From: Epiperipatus broadwayi
Lineage: Eukaryota > Onychophora > Udeonychophora > Euonychophora > Peripatidae
Direction of reading: 5' to 3'
Length of the DNA stretch: 64,000 nt
Assembly (NCBI GenBank): GCA_028023455.1
Contig: JAQFVV010006473.1
Location: 475,702 to 539,701 of the forward strand
In this document: in pieces, positions 46,917-57,800 of the stretch
Layout of the letters: each line of letters opens with the position of its first letter
Numbering within the stretch: position 1 is the stretch's first letter
Program-made: the position numbers and the translations under genes
The notes under the pieces: model-generated
What the model was told of the DNA's origin: nothing
What the model saw: the letters and a program-made list of their open reading frames with translations, nothing else
Databases searched by the model: none

Positions 46917-47370
46917 TTTATTGGTACACGTCATTATAAATCAAATTGGGAATAAACTTTATTATATATAATTATACATTTTATAAAATCAAAAAAAAAT
47001 ATTAGGTTATTAAACTATAAAAAATAATAGTCATTTTAGTTACCCTAGGATTTGAACTTGGACTTAATTAATTTAAATAAGTATAAAGGTTAATTTTGTT
47101 AAGATATTTATTTTTAAAGTTATATAAATGATAAAATAATAAAATATAACTTAATAATATTTAATAATAAATAATCATTTGATAATCATTAAAATGATAA
47201 GGGAGTTCAAGCTAATTTGAGAAATGAAAATGTGCATTATATAAATGAATAATTAGGTCTGTGCACATTTGGAATTATTTATTAAAAACTGTTTCCAAAT
47301 CTTAAATTAATTTTTAAAATAAACGATTAACATTTATTTTTGAAATTTTGTGATTAAAAGTTCATAGGAT
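46917..47370 (+). repeat. Dispersed repeat, copy 1 (partner at 54031-54425)
   Basis: Starts GGTACACGTCATTATAAATC and proceeds through AATTGGGAATAAACTTTATT, GTTACCCTAGGATTTGAACT and AAAATGATAAGGGAGTTCAA. The same order and most bases recur at 54031-54425. It is non-coding, and the family is unknown. Confidence 0.75.
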
Positions 47371-50300
47371 TAATCTTGAATTTAATCTGTATGAAATGAA
47401 AATGATTTAAATTGTAGTTTTATTAAATTCATTAAAGGTATTGTTTTTTATTACTAATAAATATTTTAAAAAAGATAATATTTATTTAAAAATAGTTCAA
47501 CTACAAGCAAGTCATTAAATATTCAGAATCACAGAAGGGAGAAAATTAACCAATGAGAAAGCACAATTTGAAAGACATGAGGAAACAGACAATAATTGTG
47601 GAAAAAAGTTTTTTTTTTAGAACAAAAAAAAAAAGCTTAATTACAGATCAAAAATATAAACCAAGTAACTGAGTTTTGTTTTGTTGAAAAAAAGTTTGTT
47701 GAAGTTTTTTAACTACATCATTATTATTATTTTTTAAAAAAAAGTAATTAAGGATGATCAATTTAAGGACTTCAAATGTTATATTACCAAGTTTTTAGTA
47801 AAATGAACAGCTTAAACAAAGGAAATCTCTGCTGGCTAATTTGGCCATCAATAAATTTTCTAAGGTATCCTAGAATCAATTATATTAGGAAAATATTAAA
47901 CTAATGAAAAAAAAGTGTATTTGTACTAATGTTTTATCAAGAAATATCGGAACAGGAGGAACAAACTATAAGTAATATATTGATACATAACTGTAGGAGT
48001 AAGAAAGATCAAATATATAAGCCTTTTAAATATAATATTTATGAAAGTTTAAAATGGAATATATATATAAATAATAAAAAAATCATTTATGATGAAGCTA
48101 AAGGTATAGTTATCAAGATAACCGAAACTAAATTAAAAATAAAACAGAATGGAAATATTGGTGTATTAAAAAATGTGATTAATATTAAAATGCAAGTTAT
48201 GAATGTCTCTCTGAGTGAAAATTTTATGAGTAGAAAAGATTTAAACAGTTTTTCATCAGTGACTATAACTTTTGTGTATAGTTAAAACTTTTATGATAAA
48301 CTATAGATAGGGTTACTGGAAAATTTTGACTAAGGATTATATTTATAGAGAAAAAAAATTATAGCAGTCTAATGGGAGAATGAAAGATTTAATTATTAGT
48401 ACTATCAATGAAAAAAATAAGCTAAGTAAAATGAATTCAATAATTATTATAGGCAGCTAACAAAGAATCAGTATGTAAGGGAGAAAAAGAGTAAAATAAA
48501 TCACTATCAGTGACATTAGCTTACAAAAAATCTAAACTATGTTAGAGATAATTTCATTTTTATTGCATTAAAAGAGGTGTAAAATGAGATCTATTAAATG
48601 TGTATATTAACAAGGAATACATCAAGAATAATATGAAAACCAGCATTATTAGTGTTGGAAGAATAAATAATATATATCACATAAGTGAAAAGTAACCTTT
48701 GATCTTGAAAAAAAAAACCTTGTAGATAACATAAGAGGGTCGGAATTCCATAGTTTTACTGATTTTCTTATGAATATAAAATGAGGAAAAGTGATAAGAA
48801 GATTAGTGTCTGACAAGATGGAAGCATGAAAAAGGAGAAAAAGAATTAAGATACTATTAATAAAAAATTATTATTATTATTTTTTATGATGAACTTGTAT
48901 GTTCAAAAGAAAAAAAAGGGTAAAAGTAATGTTTGTATACATAGTTAAGTTCACATTTTAAAATAATAATTATTAATATGGGTGGATAAATCATGAGATA
49001 GGGAAACCAATAATTATTATGATTTGTTTATCTATGCCATTAATTGTGTAAATTTTTTTTATTTGATTGAATATTTCTAACCTATTAAAATAAATTATGT
49101 AAGTTATGAGCTAATAAAATACATACAAAAATAGTAAAGAAATATATTAGAAGAAGGGGGTGGGGTGTATCTGTGTTTCAGTATAATATTAAATGACAAA
49201 TAGTGATATTTAAAGTTTGATCTGATTTTTAACTATTAATTCTGTAATATCATTATCATATAGTTATAACTAATTTTAATTTATATCTTCATGGACATTA
49301 TTTATAATACAAGTATAAGACAAATATAAACTCGAGATAGGAAGTTATTAGATAAGATAAAGATAAATATTTTTATATGATGCAGTATACACCAAAGAGT
49401 GGTTTATTCATATTCAGCTTAAAATTCTAAATAGTAAATGAAAATTAGTTTAGGCAGAGATAAATATTCGTATTGGATAGAACAAAGGTTAAAAGTTATT
49501 TGTTGTAGTTTTAATAAACCTTAAAAAAATTAAATTCAAGACAAAGAGAGAGATCAAATGGTGAATATTATAAAATAAACACAGATAAAATGTAATATGT
49601 CATAATTTCATAATAAAATTATTTTAGATGAGAATAAAATATCAATCTATATATTTTTTTTAATTTTCTTGTTTTCATCACAATCTATGAAAAAAAAAAA
49701 TGAAAAAAAGGGATTGATTGTTCAATTCATACATTATTTGATAGGACAAATAACAAAATTAAATATCACATAACATTTGATTGTATTATCAAGAAATTTT
49801 ATTTCAAATAGCTCATTACAAGAAAGGTGAATATAAATGCTTAATTCTTTTAAATATATTATATTATATTGTTGTATAAATTTTTCCGTGGTTTTATGTT
49901 AATTCAGTTATTAATTCTATTACATTATTGAAAGTTTGTACATAAGATGTTATTAAAATTAATGTTTTAACAGTTAAGCTAAGTTTCTAAAATTGCAGTT
50001 CTTTTGTAAAGATCATCATCACTACATCATCATCAGAGAGTATAAATTATAATATACACATTAACCAAAAATACGATTTGAAATTTTGAAAAGAAATTAA
50101 TCCAGTACAAAATATTGAATCACAATTATCTGGATAAATATTTTTTAAATTGAATCTTAAATTATTGTAAACTGCCTATATCACATCATTCATTGCCAAA
50201 ATACATTGCAAATGTAATAAAGTATGTTTATTATTAGTAAATCATATTAGGAATTAGTTTAATGATGACTACAATTTAAATAACAATGGTGATTTATTAT

Positions 50301-50657
50301 TCAATCATAGAGAACATAAAAATAAAGTAGTAATATAGTTTTAATTATAGATAAATGTTATAAGACATCTCTGAAATGACACACTATCTATATAGTTAAG
50401 TAAAAACATTCTTGATATTTTATAGGTGGTGTAAATAGCTAATTATAATCAATGATAATCCTAAGATCTCCTTAGTATCATATTGTTATTATGGTTATTT
50501 TAATGATAATCTTATAAAAGTAATAATAATAAAAGATTAATATACAATAAAATGATAATACAACTTATTGATTAGATTAACTTAAATTTGTAAATGTTTT
50601 ATTCTATTTATTTAATTATTATTATTAGTCATGAGAGTATTTAGATATTTAATAAGG
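47371..50657. other. AT-rich DNA with one unexplained open frame
   Basis: No recognised gene. An open frame at 47929-48285 (118 codons, MFYQEISEQEEQTISN) is longer than most chance frames here and has mixed composition (KWNIYINNKKIIYDEAKG, then VIKITETKLKIK). It matches no domain I know and may be a remnant of a coiled-coil gag-like element such as the one that follows. The rest is low-complexity. Confidence 0.35.
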
Positions 50658-51396
50658 AGGAGTGTCAAGATATTCTTATGCCACTGGAAGAATACTTCTG
50701 TATTTATTTAATGTTAAAGGGTATGTAATTTTGCTAATGGGATAAGTGAGTCTCACAATTGTTACTATTGACTAAATATAGTTGAGAAATAATAAGAGTA
50801 TTAAATGGTACCTAGATAAAGTCATAGTATAACCCAATGTAGAGACTTGTCATATCTTTTAGTAGTCATTCTCCCATTGGCAGGGTATAGCTTACATATA
50901 CCCTTTTGGTGCCCATACACTTGGCTGGATTAGTAAACTAATCATTGATTATCATGATTTATTTTAATAGAAAATGCCCAAATGCATTACTTAAATTATT
51001 AAACATAACTGTTTGAAATGAGAATTTGATCTTTGATAGTATATCAGTTAAAGGACAGTGTAAGATGATTATGTGATCATGGCATAAATCTTAAAGAAAT
51101 AGGTATACTTTATGAATTGACAATACATGTGATGGTTGTGCTGATGATGGTGAAAAAAGAAAATATGCATCTTGGTTCTATGAATTTCAATGCTATTGTA
51201 AATAAATAATAGCAAACATTATTTGCAGAATTTAATAATAAACATGATAAGAGCGGAATATAATTGATTGAATAGGGTATTTTGGGGAGTTATTGAGATT
51301 TGAAAATAGCTAGTAGAGATTATTTTTTTATGAAATTGAATTAATTCATGTTTTTAAAAATTAATATAGTGCTTTAGTGTGGAAAAAAAATTAAAA
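50658..51396 (+). other. Probable LTR and leader of gag-like element (copy 2)
   Basis: Begins TGTCAAGATATTCTTATGCC, like 17735. It contains a CCATTGGCAGGGTATAG patch and GGTGCCCATACACTTGGCTG near 50910. ATG follows at 51397 after about 740 bases, the same spacing as in copy 1. Assignment as an LTR is by analogy only. Confidence 0.4.
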
Positions 51397-52850
51397 TGAG
51401 TAAAATTGAAAATCAAGAAAAACAAAAAAAATATTTGTTCTGTTCAAGAACAAGATCTTAAGGAGATGTTGGAGGTGGAAATAAGAATGCAAAAAGAAAA
51501 GTTGTATTATATGGAAGATAGGGAAGTAAAAAAAAACTCTCGCATGTAATGTGATGGAAGAAAAGAAAATTGTTGAGGTGGAAGAGAAGAAAAGTTTAGA
51601 GGATTTGTTTGCATTGATGATGAAAAAGTTAAAAGAAACTATTAAATCTTTGAGAGAAGATAATAAATCTTTGAACAAATCTTTGAATGAAAAGTTAGAT
51701 GGAATGAATAAATCTTTGAGAAAATATAAGAAATCTTTAAGTGAAAATATAGAAGAAATGAGTAAGTCTATGAGTGAAAATAATAAATTGTTGAATGAAA
51801 TGTTAGACAAAAATAACAAATCTTTAAGAGAAAATAATAAATCTTTGAATAAAAAGTTAAAAAAACTAATAAAAAGTTAGAGTAATTAGAAGAAAATAAT
51901 AAATATCTAATTAAAAAATTTAGGTATTATGGATAACATTATCATAAAAAATCAGAAAACAATTGAATCAATAAGAGAAAATTTAGACTAAAATTTTGAG
52001 AATGTAAATGAAAAAGTTACTGCACAGGGGAAAGTTCTGAAGGGCATTGGACAGTTCCTTGAGGAAAAAGTGGAAAAATATATTTAAGTTTTCATAAATG
52101 AAATTGAGGAATTTGCAAAAGAGAAATTACAGGAAATAGAATCTAGTAAAAATGAAGATCAAATGTACAGATATATAAATGGAAATCTTTTGAAGAAGAT
52201 AGAGAAATTATTAATAGATCAAGTAAAGAAAAATAAAGAGATAAGAGAAGTGAATAATAATCAAAAAGAATTGAGAAAGATAAACAGTGATCAATTGAGA
52301 AATGAGCAAAAGAATTATGTAGGTAGTTTATTTAGTAAAATGAAGGTGGATAATCAGATATATGATAGCAATTTTAAAATTGAAGAAATTCAAGTAAGCA
52401 ATCATGACAGATTGAAAGATTTAAAAAAATTAGGCAAGTAATAGTATGATAAATTGAGAGGTAAGCAAAAGAATTATATAAGTAGTTTCTTCAATAAAAT
52501 AAAATTGGTTGGGGTAATACCAGACATTTATTCTAAAATTAAAATGATTCAAGTGAGTAATCATGATAAATTGAAAAATGTAAAAGATTTAGGAAGGGAA
52601 TGGTATAATCAAATATGAGATAGATTTGGTAATGCAAAGTGGGATAGAATAGAATATAGGAAGGATGTTATAAATAACCATAGAGGGAAGTGAAGTATGT
52701 GTCAGGAAGGAAAACATGTTAACGGTTGCCAATCACTTGAAGAAAAGTTAGATAAGAAGAATTCCATGGATGTAAAGTTTATGAAAATAAAACCAGTGAA
52801 AGGGGATGGAATAAAACCAATGAAAGGGGATGATACAGAAAATCATTTAT
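51397..52850 (+). pseudogene. Coiled-coil gag-like pseudogene (copy 2) with an internal repeat
   Basis: Opens MSKIENQEKQKK and soon shifts frame. The best stretch (51551-51880) is built of SLRENNKSLN / SLSENIEEM-like heptads, a long coiled coil. 52020-52440 continues (GKVLKGIGQFLEEKVEKY, then EIEEFAKEKLQEIESSKNE). A segment of about 55 residues is duplicated: LRNEQKNYVGSLFSKMK..IQVSNHDRLKDLKKLGK (52290-52440) and LRGKQKNYISSFFNKIK..IQVSNHDKLKNVKDLGR (52455-52600). Two similar KPVKGDG / KPMKGDD repeats precede a stop near 52850. No zinc knuckle is visible. Related in layout to 18484-19720. Confidence 0.5.
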
Positions 52851-53249
52851 AATCTTTAAATCTTTTAGAGAAGTTGTTTTCTTTGTGCTCCATGTCCAAA
52901 AAGAAAAAAAAAGGTCCTTTCTAATATGTTATATGTTGATAAAAAAGATTGGTGGCTGTCATAGTTGAAAAACCTGGTACATATGGAGATTTCAAATACA
53001 TAGTATTAGTATGTAGATATCAAGTGATATCAGAAAAATATGACATTTATAAAGGTGGTTATGGGAAGTTTGTCCATAATCAAAATGTCAGATTGAAAAC
53101 ACTTTCTTTTTCTTTACTAAAATTAAATTGAGATACTGCAAAATCTCATTGTGTTCATTATAACAATTATCTGACAGCCAATCAGATGTTATGAAAGCTG
53201 TCTGAATGACAACCAAACCATAAACACATGACAAAGAATTTATGAAAAA

Positions 53250-53569
53250 AATGCGGCCACCCTTTTTTCTACTTTTCTTTCTATATATCTAAGCCAGTCA
53301 TAAGTATTTAGATTTGAAAGTGTGAAACTTTAAATATCTTCACAATGAACTCAATGAGTTTAAATCATAAATATACAGCACAAAATCCTAGTAAGAAGAT
53401 TAACAAAACGTTAGATGTATTACAAGTTAGTGAAATTAATGCTGATAAGATAGCTAAAGATGTTCAAGATAAAATGAATAACCATGTTAATGACATGGAA
53501 TGTGAAGTTAAGATACTTCATAAAGTTATGAAAAAAAATATTTTGTGGAAAAAAAGGGAATTGCTTTGA
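53250..53569 (+). pseudogene. Promoter-like leader and short coiled-coil frame
   Basis: TCTATATATCTAAG (near 53280), then GATTTGAAAGTGTGAAAC (near 53310) and ATG at 53345, the same order as inside the 18812-19160 repeat. The frame 53345-53569 (MNSMSLNHKYTAQNPSKKIN) has a helical middle (SEINADKIAKDVQDKMNN) and ends in a K-rich stretch. Probably the start of another gag-like copy, truncated. Confidence 0.35.
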
Positions 53570-53639
53570 AAATAAGTATGCCTCTAATTGAGAATGGTCA
53601 GCTAATTGTAATTGGAGTTACTACTATTTGTAAAAAATA

Positions 53640-53780
53640 GGGGAAAAATTATAAATAAATTAATGTAAAGTAGAAAGGTCTTTCATTTTGTGTTCCTTAC
53701 AAAATTGTAAAACAAGTTGAAGAGAATGCTTTTATGCTTTCAACTCCAGAAGATATTAGGGCACCATATAACACATGAAG
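53640..53780 (+). pseudogene. Gypsy-type integrase C-terminal fragment
   Basis: One frame reads VPYKIVKQVEENAFMLSTP followed by EDIRAPYNT and a stop. This matches the pattern of the GPY module that ends Ty3/Gypsy integrases: compare GPYLVRKRCHENAFLLEENG, then IYNARQLKP, in the element at 36040-36240. It supports the view that the 50658-53780 region derives from an LTR retrotransposon. It is a fragment of about 45 residues only. Confidence 0.55.
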
Positions 53781-54030
53781 TCTATAAAACATAAGTTGTA
53801 AAATTATATGGCAGAAAGAATTGTTTTAAATATTGTGATATTGTGAATTTTCTACAGGTAGATGAATAGGCATAATAATTGATTTCAAGAATAAAAAGAA
53901 TTTTAGTTTGTTTGATTGTTTTAGAAAATGAGACAGTAGAGATAAGTATAAAGTTTTTTTTTTTGGGGGGGGGATAAGCATTATAAAATTTAAAATTAAA
54001 TGAATGGAGGGAAACTTGTGCGTTTTTCAT

Positions 54031-54425
54031 TGATACACCTCATTATAAAACAAATTGGGAATAAACTTTATTATATATAATTTTAAATTTTATAAAATCA
54101 AAAAAAATATTAATTTTTTAAACTATGAAAAATAATTATTTTAGTTACCCTAAGATTTGAACTTGGAGTTAATTAATTTAAACTAGTATAAAAGTTACAT
54201 TTTGTTAAGATATTTATTTTTAAAGTTATATAAATGATAAAATAGTAAACTATAAGTTAATAATAATTCGTAGTAAATAATTTGATAATCATTAAAATGA
54301 TAAGGGAGTTCAAGCCTAATTTGAGAAATGAAAATATCCACATTTGGGATTATTTATTAATAACTGTTTCCAGTGAAATCTTAAGTTAATTTCTAAAATA
54401 AATGATTAACATTCATTTTTGGAAT
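54031..54425 (+). repeat. Dispersed repeat, copy 2 (partner at 46917-47370)
   Basis: Same order of blocks as 46917-47370, from GATACACCTCATTATAAAAC to GATTAACATTCATTTTTGGA, with scattered substitutions and small indels. The similarity ends just where PLE family-2 RT sequence begins, so one has inserted next to or into the other. Confidence 0.75.
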
Positions 54426-54429
54426 TTTG

Positions 54430-55135
54430 CACTAATTAATGCGTCTGTCAATAAACATTTGATAGATTTTGTTATCGAATCACTAAAATTTATAAGTAAT
54501 CATATTATTGCAACATATAATAATAAATTTGATAAAATGGGTAAAGGATGGCCAGTGGGATTACTTATGGTTGCACAAATTTGTAATTTTACATTATCAA
54601 AATATAAGATATTATATTTAATTCTTATAACTTTGAAAATATTAAAATTTATACTAGATATGTTGATGATGCTTTTGTTTGTGGTTTTCAAGACATTGTC
54701 AATGTTCTCATATATAAATTGAATAATTTAAATAATTTAAAATGGATTATTAAGAATGAACAAAATGGAAAAATAAAATATTTGGATTTACAAATATATA
54801 GAGATGCTACTGATTTAAATTATAAATTAATTTTTAAACCTATTGGAGAAAGAGGATAAATTCATTTTAAATTCCAATGATGTATAAAATGGCAAGTCTG
54901 AAATCGTTTTTGCATCACAATGGTAAATTATGTAAATATAGGAGTGATAAAATTTTGAATATTGAACTTTTTTCTAATGAACTTTTAAAGGTTGGTTATG
55001 ATAAAAACCAAATTTTATGTACAGTAAATTCATTTAATAATAAGAAGAGGGTTTACAATGTTATCTTAGATAATAAAAAATGGATATACAACTGGGTCTC
55101 ATTTTATGTGGTAAATAGGTTCCTCAGAAAATGCA
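54430..55135 (+). pseudogene. PLE family-2 copy 2: RT domain, 5' truncated
   Basis: Starts mid-RT (LIDFVIESLKFISNH, then FDKMGKGWPVGLL and AQICNF). In the next frame comes IKIYTRYVDDAFVCGF with an intact catalytic YVDD near 54656, then the thumb (GKIKYLDLQIYRD, YKLIFKPIGERG). In a third frame: MYKMASLKSFLHHNGKLC and FSNELLKVGYDKNQI. Much of it aligns by eye with copy 1 at 28045-28560. Sequence identity to the family is lost after about 55135, where an interruption of about 1.4 kb begins. Confidence 0.8.
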
Positions 55136-55499
55136 CATAAAAAATTGCACAAAAATAGACTTAAATTACTTTGAAAAATGGGGAATATGTATTATAATTT
55201 TCAAAAATCACATAAAAGCAAAGCAACAATGTAAAATTACTTTAAAATTCACACACACACACACACACACAAAGGAAATTAAATATCACTAATAAAAAAT
55301 TTCAACTTTGAAAAAAATTGATACAAGACAATTTTTTTTTTTACTTTTTTTTATTAACTATAGTATTTAATTTTATTCAAAACAATATATTTTTATACAT
55401 AATTTACAGTATTTTACATTTTTCAATACATGCACAATATTTTAATCATTATCATTATTTGAAGATATGCAAGTTTATTTGTGAATTAGTAATATATCA

Positions 55500-55700
55500 G
55501 ATTTATCACAAGAAGAAATACAACTCACACCAATTTCATTTCTTTTAATTGCTCTTATAGTACTCTCACCCAAAGTAAAATGTTTTCCAATCACTGTTGA
55601 TCCTTCCATTTTGCTAAGCAATATAAAATTGAAATTTTTGTTTCCAAAGAAATTCATTTTCTTGGATGTTTTTCCCTCTCCATTAGGGTAAATTAAAAGT
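55500..55700 (-). pseudogene. Possible pogo/Tigger-type (CENP-B-like) HTH fragment
   Basis: On the minus strand the frame reads ILLSKMEGSTVIGKHFTL then GESTIRAIKRNEIGVS. This matches the usual N-terminal helix-turn-helix pattern of pogo/Tigger transposases (L..ME.G.SV..I...F.L.ESTIR.I.KNE..I). No DDE catalytic domain follows. Only about 50 residues support the call. Confidence 0.5.
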
Positions 55701-56000
55701 TTAAAATAAAAATAAGAACTTAGACTTATAATAATAAAAAGATACATACTCACCACTATTGGGCAAAATTTAATTAAAATTAACAATTAAAAATTAAATT
55801 TTAATTTTTCTCTTTAATTTTTTAATTTTCAATTCTATTTAAAGATCAATTTTCATTGTTTTGCATCACATTAATTTCAGATCATGTTATATATTTTTTA
55901 AATTGTTAATTATAATTAAAAATCAAATTTTAATTTTTAATTGTCAAATTTAATTGTTCCCACCACTGTTACTCACCTTTTAAAAATAAACTTGTGGACA

Positions 56001-56303
56001 CTAAATGATTAACTGATTATGTAATCTTTTTTAAAAAAGCAAAAACAGAATGTTATTTAAAATGCAAAAACAACAACATGCATATTATAGGCATCTATAA
56101 CATTTGAACATATTTACATTATAATCTTATAAAATTTATTACTTTTGGGCACTAAATGATTAATTGATTATGTACTTACTCTTTTTTTAAAAAGCAAAAA
56201 TAGAATGTGATTTAAAATGCAAAATCAACAGCATGCATAGTATAGGCATCTGGAATGTTTGAACAGATTTACATTATAATCTTGTAAAATTTAATGTGTG
56301 TAT
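56001..56303. repeat. Two-copy tandem duplication, unit about 152 bp
   Basis: Units from about 56001 and 56153 share CACTAAATGATTAA.TGATTA, GCAAAAA.AGAATGT.ATTTA, AGCATGCAT/ACATGCATA and TTTACATTATAATCTT. Moderately diverged. Confidence 0.75.
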
Positions 56304-56409
56304 ATAAAATGGGGAAATCCTGATTTTAAATGAGTTATGAACTTCTTTATTGCATAAAATCTATTACAGTACTATTATAGAGTGCTGAAAATATTGAAAT
56401 TATTAGATG

Positions 56410-56510
56410 GAAGTCAAACTCTGATAATGTGCTATTACTTTAAACATGACATGTGAGTGCACAAAATTTATAATATTTAAAGTAATAGCACATTATCAGA
56501 GCTTGGCTTC
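56410..56510. repeat. Inverted repeat, arms about 33 bp
   Basis: CTCTGATAATGTGCTATTAC (near 56420) is mirrored by GTAATAGCACATTATCAGAG (near 56483), with a spacer of about 35 bases. It could be a MITE-like hairpin within the interruption of the PLE. Confidence 0.8.
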
Positions 56511-56590
56511 TGATCTAAAAAATTTATCATGTAAAAGAAAACCACATACAAAGATATTAAAAAGAAACATGAATCGCATAACTTCAAAAT

Positions 56591-57088
56591 GGCATTAAAA
56601 TATCCACATTAAATGAGACCTGGGTATATATGCCATTTGTAAATAACATGCAATCTAAATTAATTAAGAATATATTTAAAGAAAAGTATAATATTTCATT
56701 TTGTGTTTCTCCGAATGTTAATTGATTGATTAATAATTCCAAGAGTATAATTCTGAAAATGCAAAGAAGTAATACAATTTATCAGATTTCATATGGATGT
56801 AATAAATTATATATCAGTGAATCAAGATGTTCTGTGGAAAAAAGATTAAAGGAGCATCAGTTATTATATAATCAGATTAAAAATAATGTAAATAGTCAAT
56901 TTAATACAGCTTCAATATTCTTTGACCATGAAAAGACTTGTAATTATAGGTTTACATTTAATATTAATGAAATAAAAATATTAATGGAAGGAAGGATTCA
57001 TAAAAAAAGAAAAATTAAAGAAGCAATTTTAATAGATAAATATAAAGATAATGTTATTAATAGGCAAGTTGCAAATATGGCCATATAG
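56591..57088 (+). pseudogene. PLE family-2 copy 2: linker and GIY-YIG endonuclease
   Basis: The linker reads YMPFVNNMQSKLIKNIFKEK and ISFCVSPNVN, then LINNSKSIILKMQRSN (compare LINNSKDKTSI in copy 1). The endonuclease is open over 56726-57088: NTIYQISYGC (GIY part), LYISESRCSVEKRLKEH (YIG changed to YIS), FDHEKTCNYRFTF and HKKRKIKEAILIDKYKDN. Loss of the YIG glycine suggests a weak or dead nuclease. In the family this domain nicks the target so the exposed 3' end can prime RT. A hammerhead core follows 47 bases after the stop. Confidence 0.83.
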
Positions 57089-57135
57089 AGCTTATGGAAA
57101 TTTATGTAACACTAAAATTTGGAGTTCATTTAAAG

Positions 57136-57171
57136 CTGATGAGGATTACTAAATAATTGAAAGTGCTGCTA
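57136..57171 (+). ncRNA. Candidate hammerhead ribozyme at PLE family-2 3' end
   Basis: Canonical core: CTGATGA (57136-57142), G, stem II GATTA (57144-57148) with TAATT (57154-57158), loop CTAAA, then GAA (57159-57161). Stem III is AG (57162-57163) with CT (57169-57170) and loop TGCTG; A at 57171 sits in the cleavage position. Outer stem I is weak: TAAAG before and ACTAAAAAT after pair only partly. Very short stem III is typical of the hammerheads reported in Penelope-like elements, where they lie in the terminal repeats. The location just after the endonuclease supports the call. A damaged equivalent lies at 29118-29160. Confidence 0.65.
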
Positions 57172-57207
57172 AAAAACTAAAAATATATTTTTTACTGTTA
57201 AATTGTT

Positions 57208-57215
57208 TTATATAT

Positions 57216-57303
<88 letters not shown>
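57208..57303. repeat. (TA)n microsatellite
   Basis: About 95 bases of almost pure TA with two small breaks, immediately 3' of the family-2 PLE. Confidence 0.95.
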
Positions 57304-57304
<1 letters not shown>

Positions 57305-57427
57305 TTATAATTGTGTAATGATAAATAATATTTTAATAATGAATAACTATAACAACACGTGAAAATTTTTACCAATGTATTTAAATAATAATTAAACTGG
57401 TAATAGTTTTGGATGGCAGTTAAGATT

Positions 57428-57458
57428 GAGTTCTTTCAAGGTTCCATGTCTCATAATC
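57428..57458 (-). ncRNA. Eroded hammerhead-like motif, PLE family 4
   Basis: Minus strand: TTATGAGA (for CTGATGAG), stem II CATGG with CCTTG (one mismatch), GAA, stem III AG/CT with loop AA, then C in the cleavage position. Two core positions differ. Its place downstream of the endonuclease fragment fits the other families. Confidence 0.4.
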
Positions 57459-57800
57459 ATAGTCATGTTAAAAACTGCAGTTATTGTTTGTATTAGACTT
57501 AATATATGCAAACTAAATGCAAATGAGCTAGGTTGTTTATTTTTTAGAAGTATCAAAGCAGGTGTCACATCTGTTTATTGCATTATTATTGCCATTGATA
57601 AAATATGCCTCCTTTATTTTTCTTTTACAGTCATTTGTTTCCATACACCCATTTCTGGGGTTGAAGAGAATGAAGTCATGGCTAGCCTTTTTTAGATGTT
57701 CAAGAAAAGTAGAAGTGTTGTCACTGTTCTTCTGTGTTCTTTTATATGCATACATGTGTTTATAGGTTATGTTGTTAATTGTTGTCTTCATTTCCCCATG
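57428..57800 (-). pseudogene. PLE family-4 endonuclease fragment with 3' end
   Basis: On the minus strand an 84-codon frame (57791-57537) reads FLEHLKKASHDFILFNPRN, then CKRKIKEAYFINGNNNAINR. This is the C-terminal half of a PLE GIY-YIG nuclease (pattern EH....SHDF....R......RK.KEA..I....AINR). The GIY and YIG motifs themselves are upstream and lost. After the stop the 3' sequence carries a hammerhead-like remnant (57428-57458). It is clearly different from families 1-3. Confidence 0.65.

Larger units (their letters stand above)
55136..56590. other. About 1.4-kb interruption of PLE family-2 copy 2
   Basis: In copy 1 the RT tail and endonuclease linker are only about 35 codons apart; here 1.4 kb lies between. 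The insert holds a (CA)n tract (55248-55271), a pogo-like fragment (55500-55700), a tandem duplication (56001-56303) and an inverted repeat (56410-56510). It is therefore probably one or more nested insertions. I see no clear duplication of target bases at its edges, and an intron is possible. Confidence 0.5.

Noticed and set aside
51391-51819. 142-codon minus-strand frame rich in Ser, Leu and Phe
   Set aside because: It is the antisense shadow of the coiled-coil gag-like frame at 51551-51880.
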